Below, piece after piece: positions 1-7,364 of a stretch of DNA of 8,417 bases. Both the position numbers and the translations under genes were made by a program. Below the pieces are notes generated by a model that was given only the letters and a program-made list of their open reading frames with translations, had not been told where the DNA came from and searched no databases. The DNA is from Alphaproteobacteria bacterium. GTDB lineage: Bacteria > Pseudomonadota > Alphaproteobacteria > Sneathiellales > Sneathiellaceae. Each line of letters starts with the position of its first letter. Within the stretch, counting starts at the first letter, position 1. Location: the NCBI GenBank assembly GCA_006226265.1, contig SBHH01000370.1, forward strand, positions 1 to 8,417, given 5' to 3'.

Positions 1-476
1 TCGTTGGGGAGAAGCGGTGAATATTCGAGAATTGGGCTTGCGACGATTTCCTCAACATCGCGGGCGAGCTTCTTGATGATATGATGCGGTGCGCTCTGAC
101 TGTGCTTTAAGGAATCGGCAATAACGGCGCGCACGGCCGTCAGCTGATCCGCCGCAAGGATTTCGAGTACCTCCACCGTCTTTTCAAGAAGAACAGCCGC
201 TTCGGGTCCGCTCAGATCCGGTAGCAGACGACAGATTTTCCGGGCAAGCTCGATCCGTATCTCGACCTCGTGATCGTACGCAAGGCGCAAATTTGCCTTG
301 TCCGGCGTCGAGGGGTTTTGTGCAAGACTTTTCCGGACCTCCGGCTCGACATCATCGGTCAGGTAATAAAGAATCTCCGGCTCCGTCGTCGGACGGCGCG
401 CAAGGTCATTGCGGACGGCAAGCTCCCGGCTCTGCATCCGAACCTTGTTATCTTCGTAATCCTTCGTTCTCGGCAC
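1..476 (-). CDS. DUF2336-family protein with N-terminal helical repeats (3' end outside window)
   Basis: The reading frame is open from a GTG start at 474-476 to the left edge, giving 158 codons without a stop. GTG is chosen because GGAGG (485-489 on the opposite strand) lies 8 bases upstream and no ATG precedes it in frame; the next ATG is codon 14. Residues 21-46 and 47-72 look like two copies of a 26-residue helical repeat (VRNDLARRPTTEPEIL, then VRKSLAQNPSTPDKAN), with a third start at IRIELARK (73-80), similar to HEAT or variant leucine-rich repeats. From about residue 85 the protein matches DUF2336: an acidic, leucine-rich helix, then VRAVIADSLKHS and KKLARDVEEIVASPILEYSP. Full-length members are usually about 350 residues or more, so over half is missing. 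The molecular role of the family is not established; the repeats suggest protein binding. There is no signal peptide or membrane segment in the visible part. The family call is from remembered motif patterns. Confidence 0.8.
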   Translation of the reverse strand, partial: MPRTKDYEDNKVRMQSRELAVRNDLARRPTTEPEILYYLTDDVEPEVRKSLAQNPSTPDKANLRLAYDHEVEIRIELARKICRLLPDLSGPEAAVLLEKTVEVLEILAADQLTAVRAVIADSLKHSQSAPHHIIKKLARDVEEIVASPILEYSPLLPN

Positions 477-615
477 CCTAAAATCCTCCGCCGGGAAGCA
501 TAGCCTGATTAGCCTTCTCTGATAAGCCGCCTGTTTCGCGAAATTCGAGTTAAGGAAACACGAAACCGGTAAATAAACACTTGTCTTCCGAGATCATCAG
601 CGCCAAAGTCCCGCC
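477..615. promoter_or_regulatory. Divergent intergenic region with a direct repeat and a palindrome
   Basis: This spacer separates the DUF2336 gene from the nucleotidase gene and must hold signals for both. It contains a near-perfect 10-base direct repeat, CTGATTAGCC (505-514) and CTGATAAGCC (519-528), with one mismatch and a 14-base period, lying 29-52 bases upstream of the DUF2336 start. A perfect 10-base palindrome TTTCGCGAAA is at 534-543. Such elements often bind regulators, but no known operator is recognised and no good -35/-10 pair was found for either gene. The nucleotidase has no clear Shine-Dalgarno sequence before its ATG. Confidence 0.35.
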
Positions 616-1314
616 ATGACTGAAGCGCCGCGCTGGAAAGACTTTTCCCATATCAACTGCTGGATTTTCGATCTGGATAACACCCTTTATCCGCATGAAT
701 CCAACCTGTTCGCCAAGATCGACCAGCGGATGGGGGAATTTCTCTGCGATTTTCTGCAAGTCGAACTGCCCGAGGCAAAGGCCGTCCAGAAGAAATATTT
801 CCATGAGCACGGGACAACACTGAACGGCCTGATGCAGAATCACGACATCGACCCGCATGACTTCCTGAAGTATGTGCACAATATTGATGTCAGCGATCTT
901 GCTGCCAATGCGACGCTCGCCTCTGCTCTCGAACAGTTGGACGGACGCAAGATTATCTTCACCAACGGCTCGATCTTTCATGCCAAGAATGTTTCAAGCC
1001 AGCTCGGTATCGAACATCATTTCGATCATATCTTCGATATAGCCGCCGCCGATTTCCGCCCGAAGCCCGATAAAGGCGTCTATGAAAAGCTGGTCAGGGA
1101 GCTTGATATCGACCCCACACGCGCCGTCCTGTTCGAGGATATGGCCGTCAATCTTGCGCCTGCCCATGAAATGGGTATGATAACCGTCTGGATTCCGAAC
1201 CCGGCCCATTGGTCGAGTGAGGGATCGGAAGGGGTACATATCCATTACACCATCGATAATCTTGCCAACTGGCTGGAAGCGCTTCTCGAAGACAAAATCC
1301 GCACAAACCTCTAG
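616..1314 (+). CDS. Pyrimidine 5'-nucleotidase, HAD superfamily
   Basis: This is a predicted cytosolic Mg-dependent phosphatase that removes phosphate from pyrimidine nucleotides, of the SDT1-like branch of the HAD superfamily. All four HAD motifs are visible in the 232 residues: motif I FDLDNTLYP (nucleophile D19, acid/base D21), motif II TNGS (116-119), the motif III lysine K150 in FRPKPD, and motif IV FEDMAVN (E174, D175). Residues about 30-105 form the helical cap. The length fits the family. The ATG at 616 is the first possible start after an in-frame TAA at 574-576, and motif I falls at the usual distance from it, although no strong ribosome binding site is present. dapD follows after 84 bases; I recall this pairing as common in alphaproteobacteria, but no role in lysine synthesis is implied. 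HAD substrate ranges are broad, so the exact substrate is by family only. Confidence 0.88.
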   Translation: MTEAPRWKDFSHINCWIFDLDNTLYPHESNLFAKIDQRMGEFLCDFLQVELPEAKAVQKKYFHEHGTTLNGLMQNHDIDPHDFLKYVHNIDVSDLAANATLASALEQLDGRKIIFTNGSIFHAKNVSSQLGIEHHFDHIFDIAAADFRPKPDKGVYEKLVRELDIDPTRAVLFEDMAVNLAPAHEMGMITVWIPNPAHWSSEGSEGVHIHYTIDNLANWLEALLEDKIRTNL

Positions 1315-1333
1315 GGAAATGGCGCCCTCCTGA

Positions 1334-1361
1334 TTGACATCCAGCCGCACCTCGGTATGTT
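1334..1361 (+). promoter_or_regulatory. Candidate sigma-70-type promoter for dapD
   Basis: A perfect TTGACA (1334-1339) is followed after 16 bases by TATGTT (1356-1361), which matches four of six -10 consensus positions. Transcription would start near 1368, leaving a leader of about 30 bases that contains the dapD ribosome binding site AAGGA at 1388-1392. This would let dapD be expressed independently of the upstream nucleotidase. The call rests on consensus matching only. Confidence 0.45.
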
Positions 1362-1398
1362 TTCGCAAACAGTCCAACATCAGCTTTAAGGAACAAAG

Positions 1399-2241
<843 letters not shown>

Positions 2242-2255
2242 GTGAGTGCCGGGAT

Positions 2256-2277
2256 GGGACGGTAAATTCACCGTCCC
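2256..2277. terminator. Hairpin between convergent dapD and EamA transporter genes
   Basis: GGGACGGT (2256-2263) and ACCGTCCC (2270-2277) form a perfect 8-base-pair GC-rich stem with a 6-base loop. It fills most of the 38-base gap between the two facing stop codons. The position suits a bidirectional transcription terminator. Neither side is followed by a clear T-run, so it departs from the textbook intrinsic form and may instead act as a 3'-end stabilising or pausing hairpin. Confidence 0.55.
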
Positions 2278-2279
2278 CC

Positions 2280-3158
2280 TCACCGCCTCCGGTTTTCGCG
2301 GTAAACCATATAGAGGCCGCTTGAGCCAATCACCGCAACCCCTATCCAGACATTGAGCGCCGGCAAGTCTGAAAAGATGACGAAGCCAAGCAGCACCGCC
2401 CAGAGCAGACCCGTATATTCAAAGGGCGTGATCACCCCGACCTCGGCAATCGTGAAAGAGCGCACCATGAGCGTATTGGCGGTGAGCGAGAGAGCCGCCA
2501 TGACGCCAATGAGGCCGAGATCGTCAAGCGGGATGGGCTGCCAGAAGAAGGGCGTGAAAATCCCCGCCAGCAACGTGAGCCCGGCGGTTGCATAAAAGAC
2601 GATGGCAAAGGTTGATTCCGTCGATCCGAGCCAGCGCCCCGACAGCATGAAGGCGCAATAACAAACGGCCGCACCCAGCACAAAGAAGGCATCCATCTGC
2701 AACGCGCCGCTGGTTGGCTGCATGACAATCAGGACCCCCATAAAGCCGACAACGATCGCGCCCCAGCGGTGAATGCCGACCTTTTCGCCAAAAAGCGGGA
2801 CGGAGGCCGCCGTCATGATGAAAGGCGAGACGAAGAAAATCACCGTGGCATCGGCAAGCGGCAGGTTTTTAAGTGACAGAAAAAAGCACATGGGTGCGGC
2901 GAAGCCGAACAGCGCCCGGATTATATGCGCTTTTATTTTGCGGGTTCTAAGCCGTGCAATCCCGCCCCGCATAAGCACCCAGAGCAGCAGGAAAGGCATA
3001 GTGACAAGGCCGCGGATAAACAGGATCTGAATGACGGAATAGTTTGCCTCCACCAGCAGCTTGGCAACCGCATCCATCGTCGACAACAGGCAGATGCCGA
3101 CGACCATCAACAGGATGCCTTTCAGATTTTCGACTTTTGCAGGGACAGCGATTTTCAT
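2280..3158 (-). CDS. DMT-superfamily transporter with two EamA domains
   Basis: This is a 292-residue inner-membrane protein with about ten hydrophobic segments (roughly 14-30, 40-62, 79-97, 102-123, 131-147, 156-175, 184-205, 213-232, 242-262 and 268-286). They are arranged as two EamA repeats, about 14-147 and 155-287, the usual drug/metabolite transporter layout and length. Typical features are the basic loop after helix 2 (RLRTRKIK, 69-76), LPLADATVIFFVSPF in the first repeat and ITPFEYTGLLWAVLLGF in the second. The start has GGA six bases upstream. It runs antisense between dapD and dapE and converges on dapD. DMT members move amino acids, nucleotide sugars, S-adenosylmethionine or drugs; the substrate cannot be read from the sequence. 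A link to lysine or diaminopimelate export is only a guess from position. Confidence 0.88.
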   Translation of the reverse strand: MKIAVPAKVENLKGILLMVVGICLLSTMDAVAKLLVEANYSVIQILFIRGLVTMPFLLLWVLMRGGIARLRTRKIKAHIIRALFGFAAPMCFFLSLKNLPLADATVIFFVSPFIMTAASVPLFGEKVGIHRWGAIVVGFMGVLIVMQPTSGALQMDAFFVLGAAVCYCAFMLSGRWLGSTESTFAIVFYATAGLTLLAGIFTPFFWQPIPLDDLGLIGVMAALSLTANTLMVRSFTIAEVGVITPFEYTGLLWAVLLGFVIFSDLPALNVWIGVAVIGSSGLYMVYRENRRR

Positions 3159-3227
3159 CAGAATTCCGTGTTATAAAACGCATTCTCCCTCTTATCCCGG
3201 GACCATCGCCGTGGCAATGCAGCAATA

Positions 3228-3308
3228 ATGACAATTTTGGCGCACCCGCGTACCTTCGCCATTGACCCGGCGAGGCTGCGGGCGGTAAAGGAAGTCTATG
3301 ATGAATGA
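3228..3308 (+). CDS. Possible 26-residue upstream ORF overlapping the dapE start
   Basis: An ATG at 3228 opens a 26-codon frame, beginning MTILAHPRTF and ending VKEVYDE, that stops with TGA at 3306-3308. It therefore overlaps both candidate dapE start codons (3298 and 3301) in a different frame. Such an arrangement can couple translation or serve as a leader. Third codon positions are moderately GC-rich (16 of 25), consistent with coding but not proof. No good Shine-Dalgarno sequence precedes it, and it has a single lysine codon, so a lysine attenuator is not supported. It may be chance. Confidence 0.2.
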   Translation: MTILAHPRTFAIDPARLRAVKEVYDE

Positions 3309-4476
3309 AAACACCCCCTTAAATGTCGTTGAACTGACCCAGGCGCTGATGCGCTGTCCGAGCGTGACCCCGTGCGATGCAGGCGCCCTCGATGTGTTGC
3401 AGGAGGCGCTGGAAAAAATCGGCTTTACCTGTCACCGCCTTCCCTTTTCCGATGAAAACACGCCGGATGTGGATAATCTTTACGCCCGCTATGGCACGAA
3501 AGGACCGAACTTCTGTTTCGCAGGGCATACCGATGTGGTGCCGGTCGGCGATACGGACAACTGGAGCGTCGATCCCTTCGGCGCCGAAATCAAGGATGGC
3601 ATCCTTTATGGCCGGGGTGCCTCCGACATGAAAGCGGCCGTTGCCTCCTTCGCGGCCTCGGCGGATCGTTTCATTCGCGCGGCGGGCGCGGGCTTCAAAG
3701 GCTCCATCAGCCTGCTGATCACGGGCGATGAGGAAGGCCCCTCCGTCAACGGGACGCGCAAAGTCCTGAAATGGATGGAAGAGAATGGCGAGAAGATCGA
3801 TCATTGCCTGGTCGGAGAGCCGACCAACCCCACCGAAATGGGCGAAATGGTGAAGATCGGCCGGCGCGGCTCCTACACCGGCTTCCTGACCGTCACGGGC
3901 ACGGAAGGCCATGTCGCCTATCCGCATCTTGCCAATAACCCGATGCCGCCCCTGATCGAGATGACCGCCGGGCTCAACCGGATGGAGCTTGATGACGGGA
4001 ACGAGCATTTCCAGCCGAGCAATCTTGAGATCACCACCATCGATGTCGGTAATACGGCCGGGAACGTGATCCCGAAATCGGCGCGTGCGACGTTCAATAT
4101 CCGCTTCAACACCCATCACAGCCATGATTCGCTTGATGAGAAAATCCATGCCCTGCTGGATGAAGTCGCGGCGAAATACAAGGTGACTTATCAGTTGCAG
4201 GCACTTAAAAACTCCGTTCCTTTCCTGACCCCGGAGGGGGAGTTCAGCGAGCTTGTCGTCTCGGCGATCGAGAAGCGTCTCGGCCGCAGACCTGAGCTTT
4301 CGACGACCGGGGGCACTTCGGATGCGCGCTATATCAAGGATTACTGTCCGGTGGTCGAGTTCGGACTGGTCGGACAGACCATGCACAAGATTGACGAGCG
4401 CACGAATGTCTCGGATATCGAGGCGCTTGCCGACATCTACACGGACATATTGAAGGGATATTTTACGGAAACCTGA
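3298..4476 (+). CDS. dapE: Succinyl-diaminopimelate desuccinylase
   Basis: DapE is a cytosolic di-zinc M20 hydrolase that splits N-succinyl-LL-2,6-diaminopimelate into succinate and LL-diaminopimelate, downstream of DapD in the lysine/peptidoglycan pathway. The residues expected for the metal centre and catalysis are present: H77 and D79 in GHTDVVP, the bridging D110 in GRGASDMK, E145 and E146 in GDEEG, E174 in GEPT, and H363 in MHKIDER. The lid/dimerisation domain lies at about 185-300 (GRRGSYTGFLTVTG, GHVAYPHLANNP), followed by the second half of the catalytic domain with STTGGTSDARYIK. The 392-residue length is slightly above the usual 375-380. Two adjacent ATGs (3298 and 3301) are possible; AGGA at 3289-3292 is 5 and 8 bases from them, so the second is equally good. 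The TGA stop overlaps by one base the ATG of the following membrane-protein gene. No convincing promoter was found in the spacer upstream. Confidence 0.96.
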   Translation: MMNENTPLNVVELTQALMRCPSVTPCDAGALDVLQEALEKIGFTCHRLPFSDENTPDVDNLYARYGTKGPNFCFAGHTDVVPVGDTDNWSVDPFGAEIKDGILYGRGASDMKAAVASFAASADRFIRAAGAGFKGSISLLITGDEEGPSVNGTRKVLKWMEENGEKIDHCLVGEPTNPTEMGEMVKIGRRGSYTGFLTVTGTEGHVAYPHLANNPMPPLIEMTAGLNRMELDDGNEHFQPSNLEITTIDVGNTAGNVIPKSARATFNIRFNTHHSHDSLDEKIHALLDEVAAKYKVTYQLQALKNSVPFLTPEGEFSELVVSAIEKRLGRRPELSTTGGTSDARYIKDYCPVVEFGLVGQTMHKIDERTNVSDIEALADIYTDILKGYFTET

Positions 4477-5053
4477 TGGTGAGCCTTAAAGAAATATCCT
4501 GGTCCCTGTTTGGAATTTACCGGATCGTCCGCCAGGATCGCTTTGCCCTCGATTATTTCAATCTGTCCGCCAGCGGATTTTACAACTCCTTCTGGGCGCT
4601 CCTGCTTGCATTGCCGGTCTTTATTATCGACAACGCGATTGACTATCATTTTCTGAGTGACCTTGTTTCCCTGCCCGAGTTCCTTTTACTGCTGACGTTG
4701 GAGCTTTACATCAGCTTCGGGATATTCATCGTAACGATCGCTGCTCTTGCGCGGGTTTTCGGATATTCGGACCGGTTCAGCATCTTCATAATCGTCTATA
4801 ACTGGCTGCAACTTGCTGTTTTCCTGCTCTGGCTACCGGTTTCCATTCTGACGAACGGCCTTCTGCCGCCGGGAGCCGGGAATCTCGTCAGCCTGCTTTT
4901 CATCGGTGCAAGCTATGTTCTGCTCTGGCAGATTTTCCGTCTGACCCTTAATTTTTCCTCAGGGCAGGCACTCGGCTTCTCTTTCCTTGAATTTCTGATC
5001 GCTTATATGACGCAACTGACCCTGTCAGGCTGGTATTTCTCGTCCAGTCCCGT

Positions 5054-5057
<4 letters not shown>
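4476..5057 (+). CDS. Unrecognised five-helix integral membrane protein
   Basis: I do not recognise this 193-residue protein. After a soluble, mildly basic N-terminus (1-33, with [23 protein letters not shown]) there are about five hydrophobic segments: 35-55, 67-93, 101-122, 136-156 and 165-187. No signal peptidase site, catalytic motif or cysteine pair stands out. Aromatic residues are frequent, and the DNA is visibly more AT-rich than in the flanking dapE and truA genes, as is common for membrane proteins. Its ATG overlaps the dapE stop (TGATG), so translation is probably coupled to dapE and it shares that transcript. The five-helix layout loosely resembles Yip1-type small membrane proteins, but that is topology only. 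Its stop codon shares CTAG with the truA stop on the other strand. Reality as a gene is well supported by the coupling and coherent hydrophobic pattern; function is unknown. Confidence 0.82.
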
Positions 5058-5799
<742 letters not shown>

Positions 5800-5800
<1 letters not shown>

Positions 5801-6723
5801 CAGAGGAGACTTTCCCCCTTGGCAATCGGATGACCGTTCAGGAAGACCTTGGCAGGCATGGCGGATTTTCCGGCGCGTTGCAGGACATTGAGGCGAAGCG
5901 CCCCTTCCCCACAGGCGACCAGCAGATTGTCATCGAGCAGGATGCCGGCCGTACCGCTTGCCGCCTCCGGCTTTGCGGAGAGGATCTTGATGCGGATGCC
6001 ATCATGTTCAAAATAAGCACCGGGCGCGGGGTTGAGGCCCCGGATATGCCGGTCGAGCTCAATCGCCGGACGGGTCCAGTCAATTGCGGCTTCCGCCTTC
6101 GAGATTTTTTCGGCGTAAGTGACGCCCGTCTCATCTTGCGAACGGGGAATAAGAGCATCGCTGCCAAGTTTCGGCAAGGTTTCCAGCAAAAGCTTGACGC
6201 CGTCGCCCACCAGCGCATCATGCAGGCTGCCCGCCGTGGTCTCCGACCCAATGGGAAGGCGTGCCTCGCTTAAAATATCGCCGGTATCAAGGCCTTCGGC
6301 CATTTGCATGACAGCGATGCCCGTCTCCGCATCCCCGGCCATGATCGCCCGCTGGATGGGGGCGGCCCCGCGCCATCGCGGCAAGAGCGAGGCATGAAGA
6401 TTGAGGCAGCCGAAGCGAGGCGCGTCCAGAACGGCTTTCGGCAGGATCAGACCGTAGGCAACTACAATGGCGGCATCGAGATCGAGCGCGGCAAATTCCG
6501 CCTGCACCTCTTCGCCTTTAAGGGAGATGGGCGTTCGAACCTCGATCCCCGCCGTTTCAGCAAGGCTCTGGACGGGAGAGGCGACAAGCTTCTTGCCTCG
6601 GCCAGCGGGGCGGGGCGGCTGCGAATAGACGCAGACAACGTCATGCTTCGATCCCAGAAGGGCTTTCAGCACATGGGCGGAAAAGTCCGGCGTTCCCATA
6701 AAGGCCAGTCGCAATCCCGCCAT
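5800..6723 (-). CDS. fmt: Methionyl-tRNA formyltransferase
   Basis: Fmt formylates Met on initiator tRNA using 10-formyltetrahydrofolate, so that translation can start with formyl-Met. The 307 residues begin [15 protein letters not shown], with a Rossmann-like N-terminal domain. The basic insertion loop [13 protein letters not shown] (34-46) contacts the acceptor stem in known structures. The active-site residues N108 and H110 ([17 protein letters not shown]) and D146 (GLDTGDI) match the spacing of N106, H108 and D144 in the E. coli enzyme. Residues about 210-307 form the OB-fold tRNA-binding domain. A TTG one codon upstream (6724-6726) is also in frame, but ATG at 6721-6723 is preferred because GAGG lies 8 bases upstream of it. 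It follows def by 10 bases and overlaps truA by one. Confidence 0.97.
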
Positions 6724-6733
6724 CAACGGCCCC

Positions 6734-7255
6734 TCAGCTTGCCAGTTTCTTCTGTTTGATCAGTTTGCGCAGGATCATGTTGCGCTTGAGCGCAGAAAGA
6801 TGATCGAGGAACAAAATACCATCGAGATGATCAATCTCATGCTGGATGCAGGTCGCAAGAAGGCCGTCCGCATGGAGGCTCTGCTTCTTGCCATTTTCAT
6901 CGAGATATTCGACCTCGATCTCCGCCGGGCGGACCACATCGGCATAATGCTCGGGCACCGAGAGGCAGCCTTCCTCATAAGTCGCATCGTGATCGGAGAC
7001 CCAGGTGATCTCCGGATTGATAAGGGCGAGCGGCTCCGGCTCCTTCCCCTCCTGCCCCCGGCCGACCACGTCGACGACCAGCAGGCGCTTCTGCACGCCA
7101 ACCTGGATCGCGGCCAGGCCGATGCCGGGCGCGGCATACATGGTGTCGAACATATCGCCGATCAGACGGCGTATCTCGTCATTCACCTCCTCAACCGGCT
7201 TGGAGACGGTTTTCAGAAGCGGATCCGGCGCGGTATATATCGGCAAAAGGGCCAT
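6734..7255 (-). CDS. def: Peptide deformylase
   Basis: Peptide deformylase is the metalloenzyme (usually Fe or Zn) that removes the N-formyl group from nascent proteins at the ribosome exit, undoing the Fmt modification. All three motifs are in the 173 residues: motif 1 [10 protein letters not shown] (44-53, with Q51), motif 2 EGCLS (95-99, metal ligand C97), and motif 3 QHEIDHLDG (138-146, ligands H139 and H143, catalytic E140). Length is typical, and the basic C-terminal tail (about 158-173, ending [10 protein letters not shown]) fits the helix that docks on the ribosome in bacterial type 1 enzymes. The ATG is preceded by a weak GGA five bases upstream. It is the first gene of the def-fmt-truA run and diverges from rmuC. 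Confidence 0.97.
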   Translation of the reverse strand: MALLPIYTAPDPLLKTVSKPVEEVNDEIRRLIGDMFDTMYAAPGIGLAAIQVGVQKRLLVVDVVGRGQEGKEPEPLALINPEITWVSDHDATYEEGCLSVPEHYADVVRPAEIEVEYLDENGKKQSLHADGLLATCIQHEIDHLDGILFLDHLSALKRNMILRKLIKQKKLAS

Positions 7256-7364
7256 GGTATTCCGATGCTGTTCACGTTAGGTTATGCTACGGGCTTACCT
7301 ATTATGCCATTGACCGTTCGTCAAGGCTAGCCAAGGGTTTGCCGCCGATATTCGGGAGTATTAT
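7256..7364. promoter_or_regulatory. def/rmuC divergent intergenic region with an inverted repeat
   Basis: This 109-base spacer should contain the promoters for def-fmt-truA (leftward) and rmuC (rightward). A perfect inverted repeat TTGAC-N5-GTCAA lies at 7310-7324, so each strand reads a -35-like TTGAC(C/G) outward. A convincing -10 element at 16-18 bases was not found on either side, so the promoters themselves are not assigned. The rmuC ribosome binding site GGGAG is at 7354-7358. Confidence 0.35.

Noticed and set aside
550..981. A 143-codon antisense frame over the nucleotidase start
   Set aside because: It overlaps the motif I region of the nucleotidase, has no recognisable domain, and reads as the mirror of real codon usage.
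1357..1389. A 10-residue ORF (MFSQTVQHQL) in the dapD leader as a possible attenuator peptide
   Set aside because: It contains no lysine codon and no ribosome binding site, and its ATG overlaps the proposed -10 element, so it would lie upstream of the likely transcript start.
3170..3198. TATAAC on the minus strand (3170-3175) as a -10 for the EamA transporter
   Set aside because: The hexamer is good, but no -35-like sequence occurs at 16-18 bases upstream, so it is not called.
3262..3290. TTGACC as a -35 element for dapE
   Set aside because: At 16-18 bases downstream there is only GC-rich sequence or GTAAAG with no -10 resemblance, and the start would fall almost on the initiation codon.
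3319..4386. A 355-codon open frame antisense to dapE
   Set aside because: It lies wholly opposite a well-supported enzyme with all catalytic motifs, its translation is rich in Arg, His, Gly and Ile with no coherent motif, and long antisense frames are expected from GC-rich third positions.
6800..7330. A 176-codon plus-strand frame opposite def extending into the spacer
   Set aside because: Almost all of it is antisense to peptide deformylase. The last 22 codons (from ATG 7265, including the stop) could form a small hydrophobic peptide, but there is no ribosome binding site or family resemblance.
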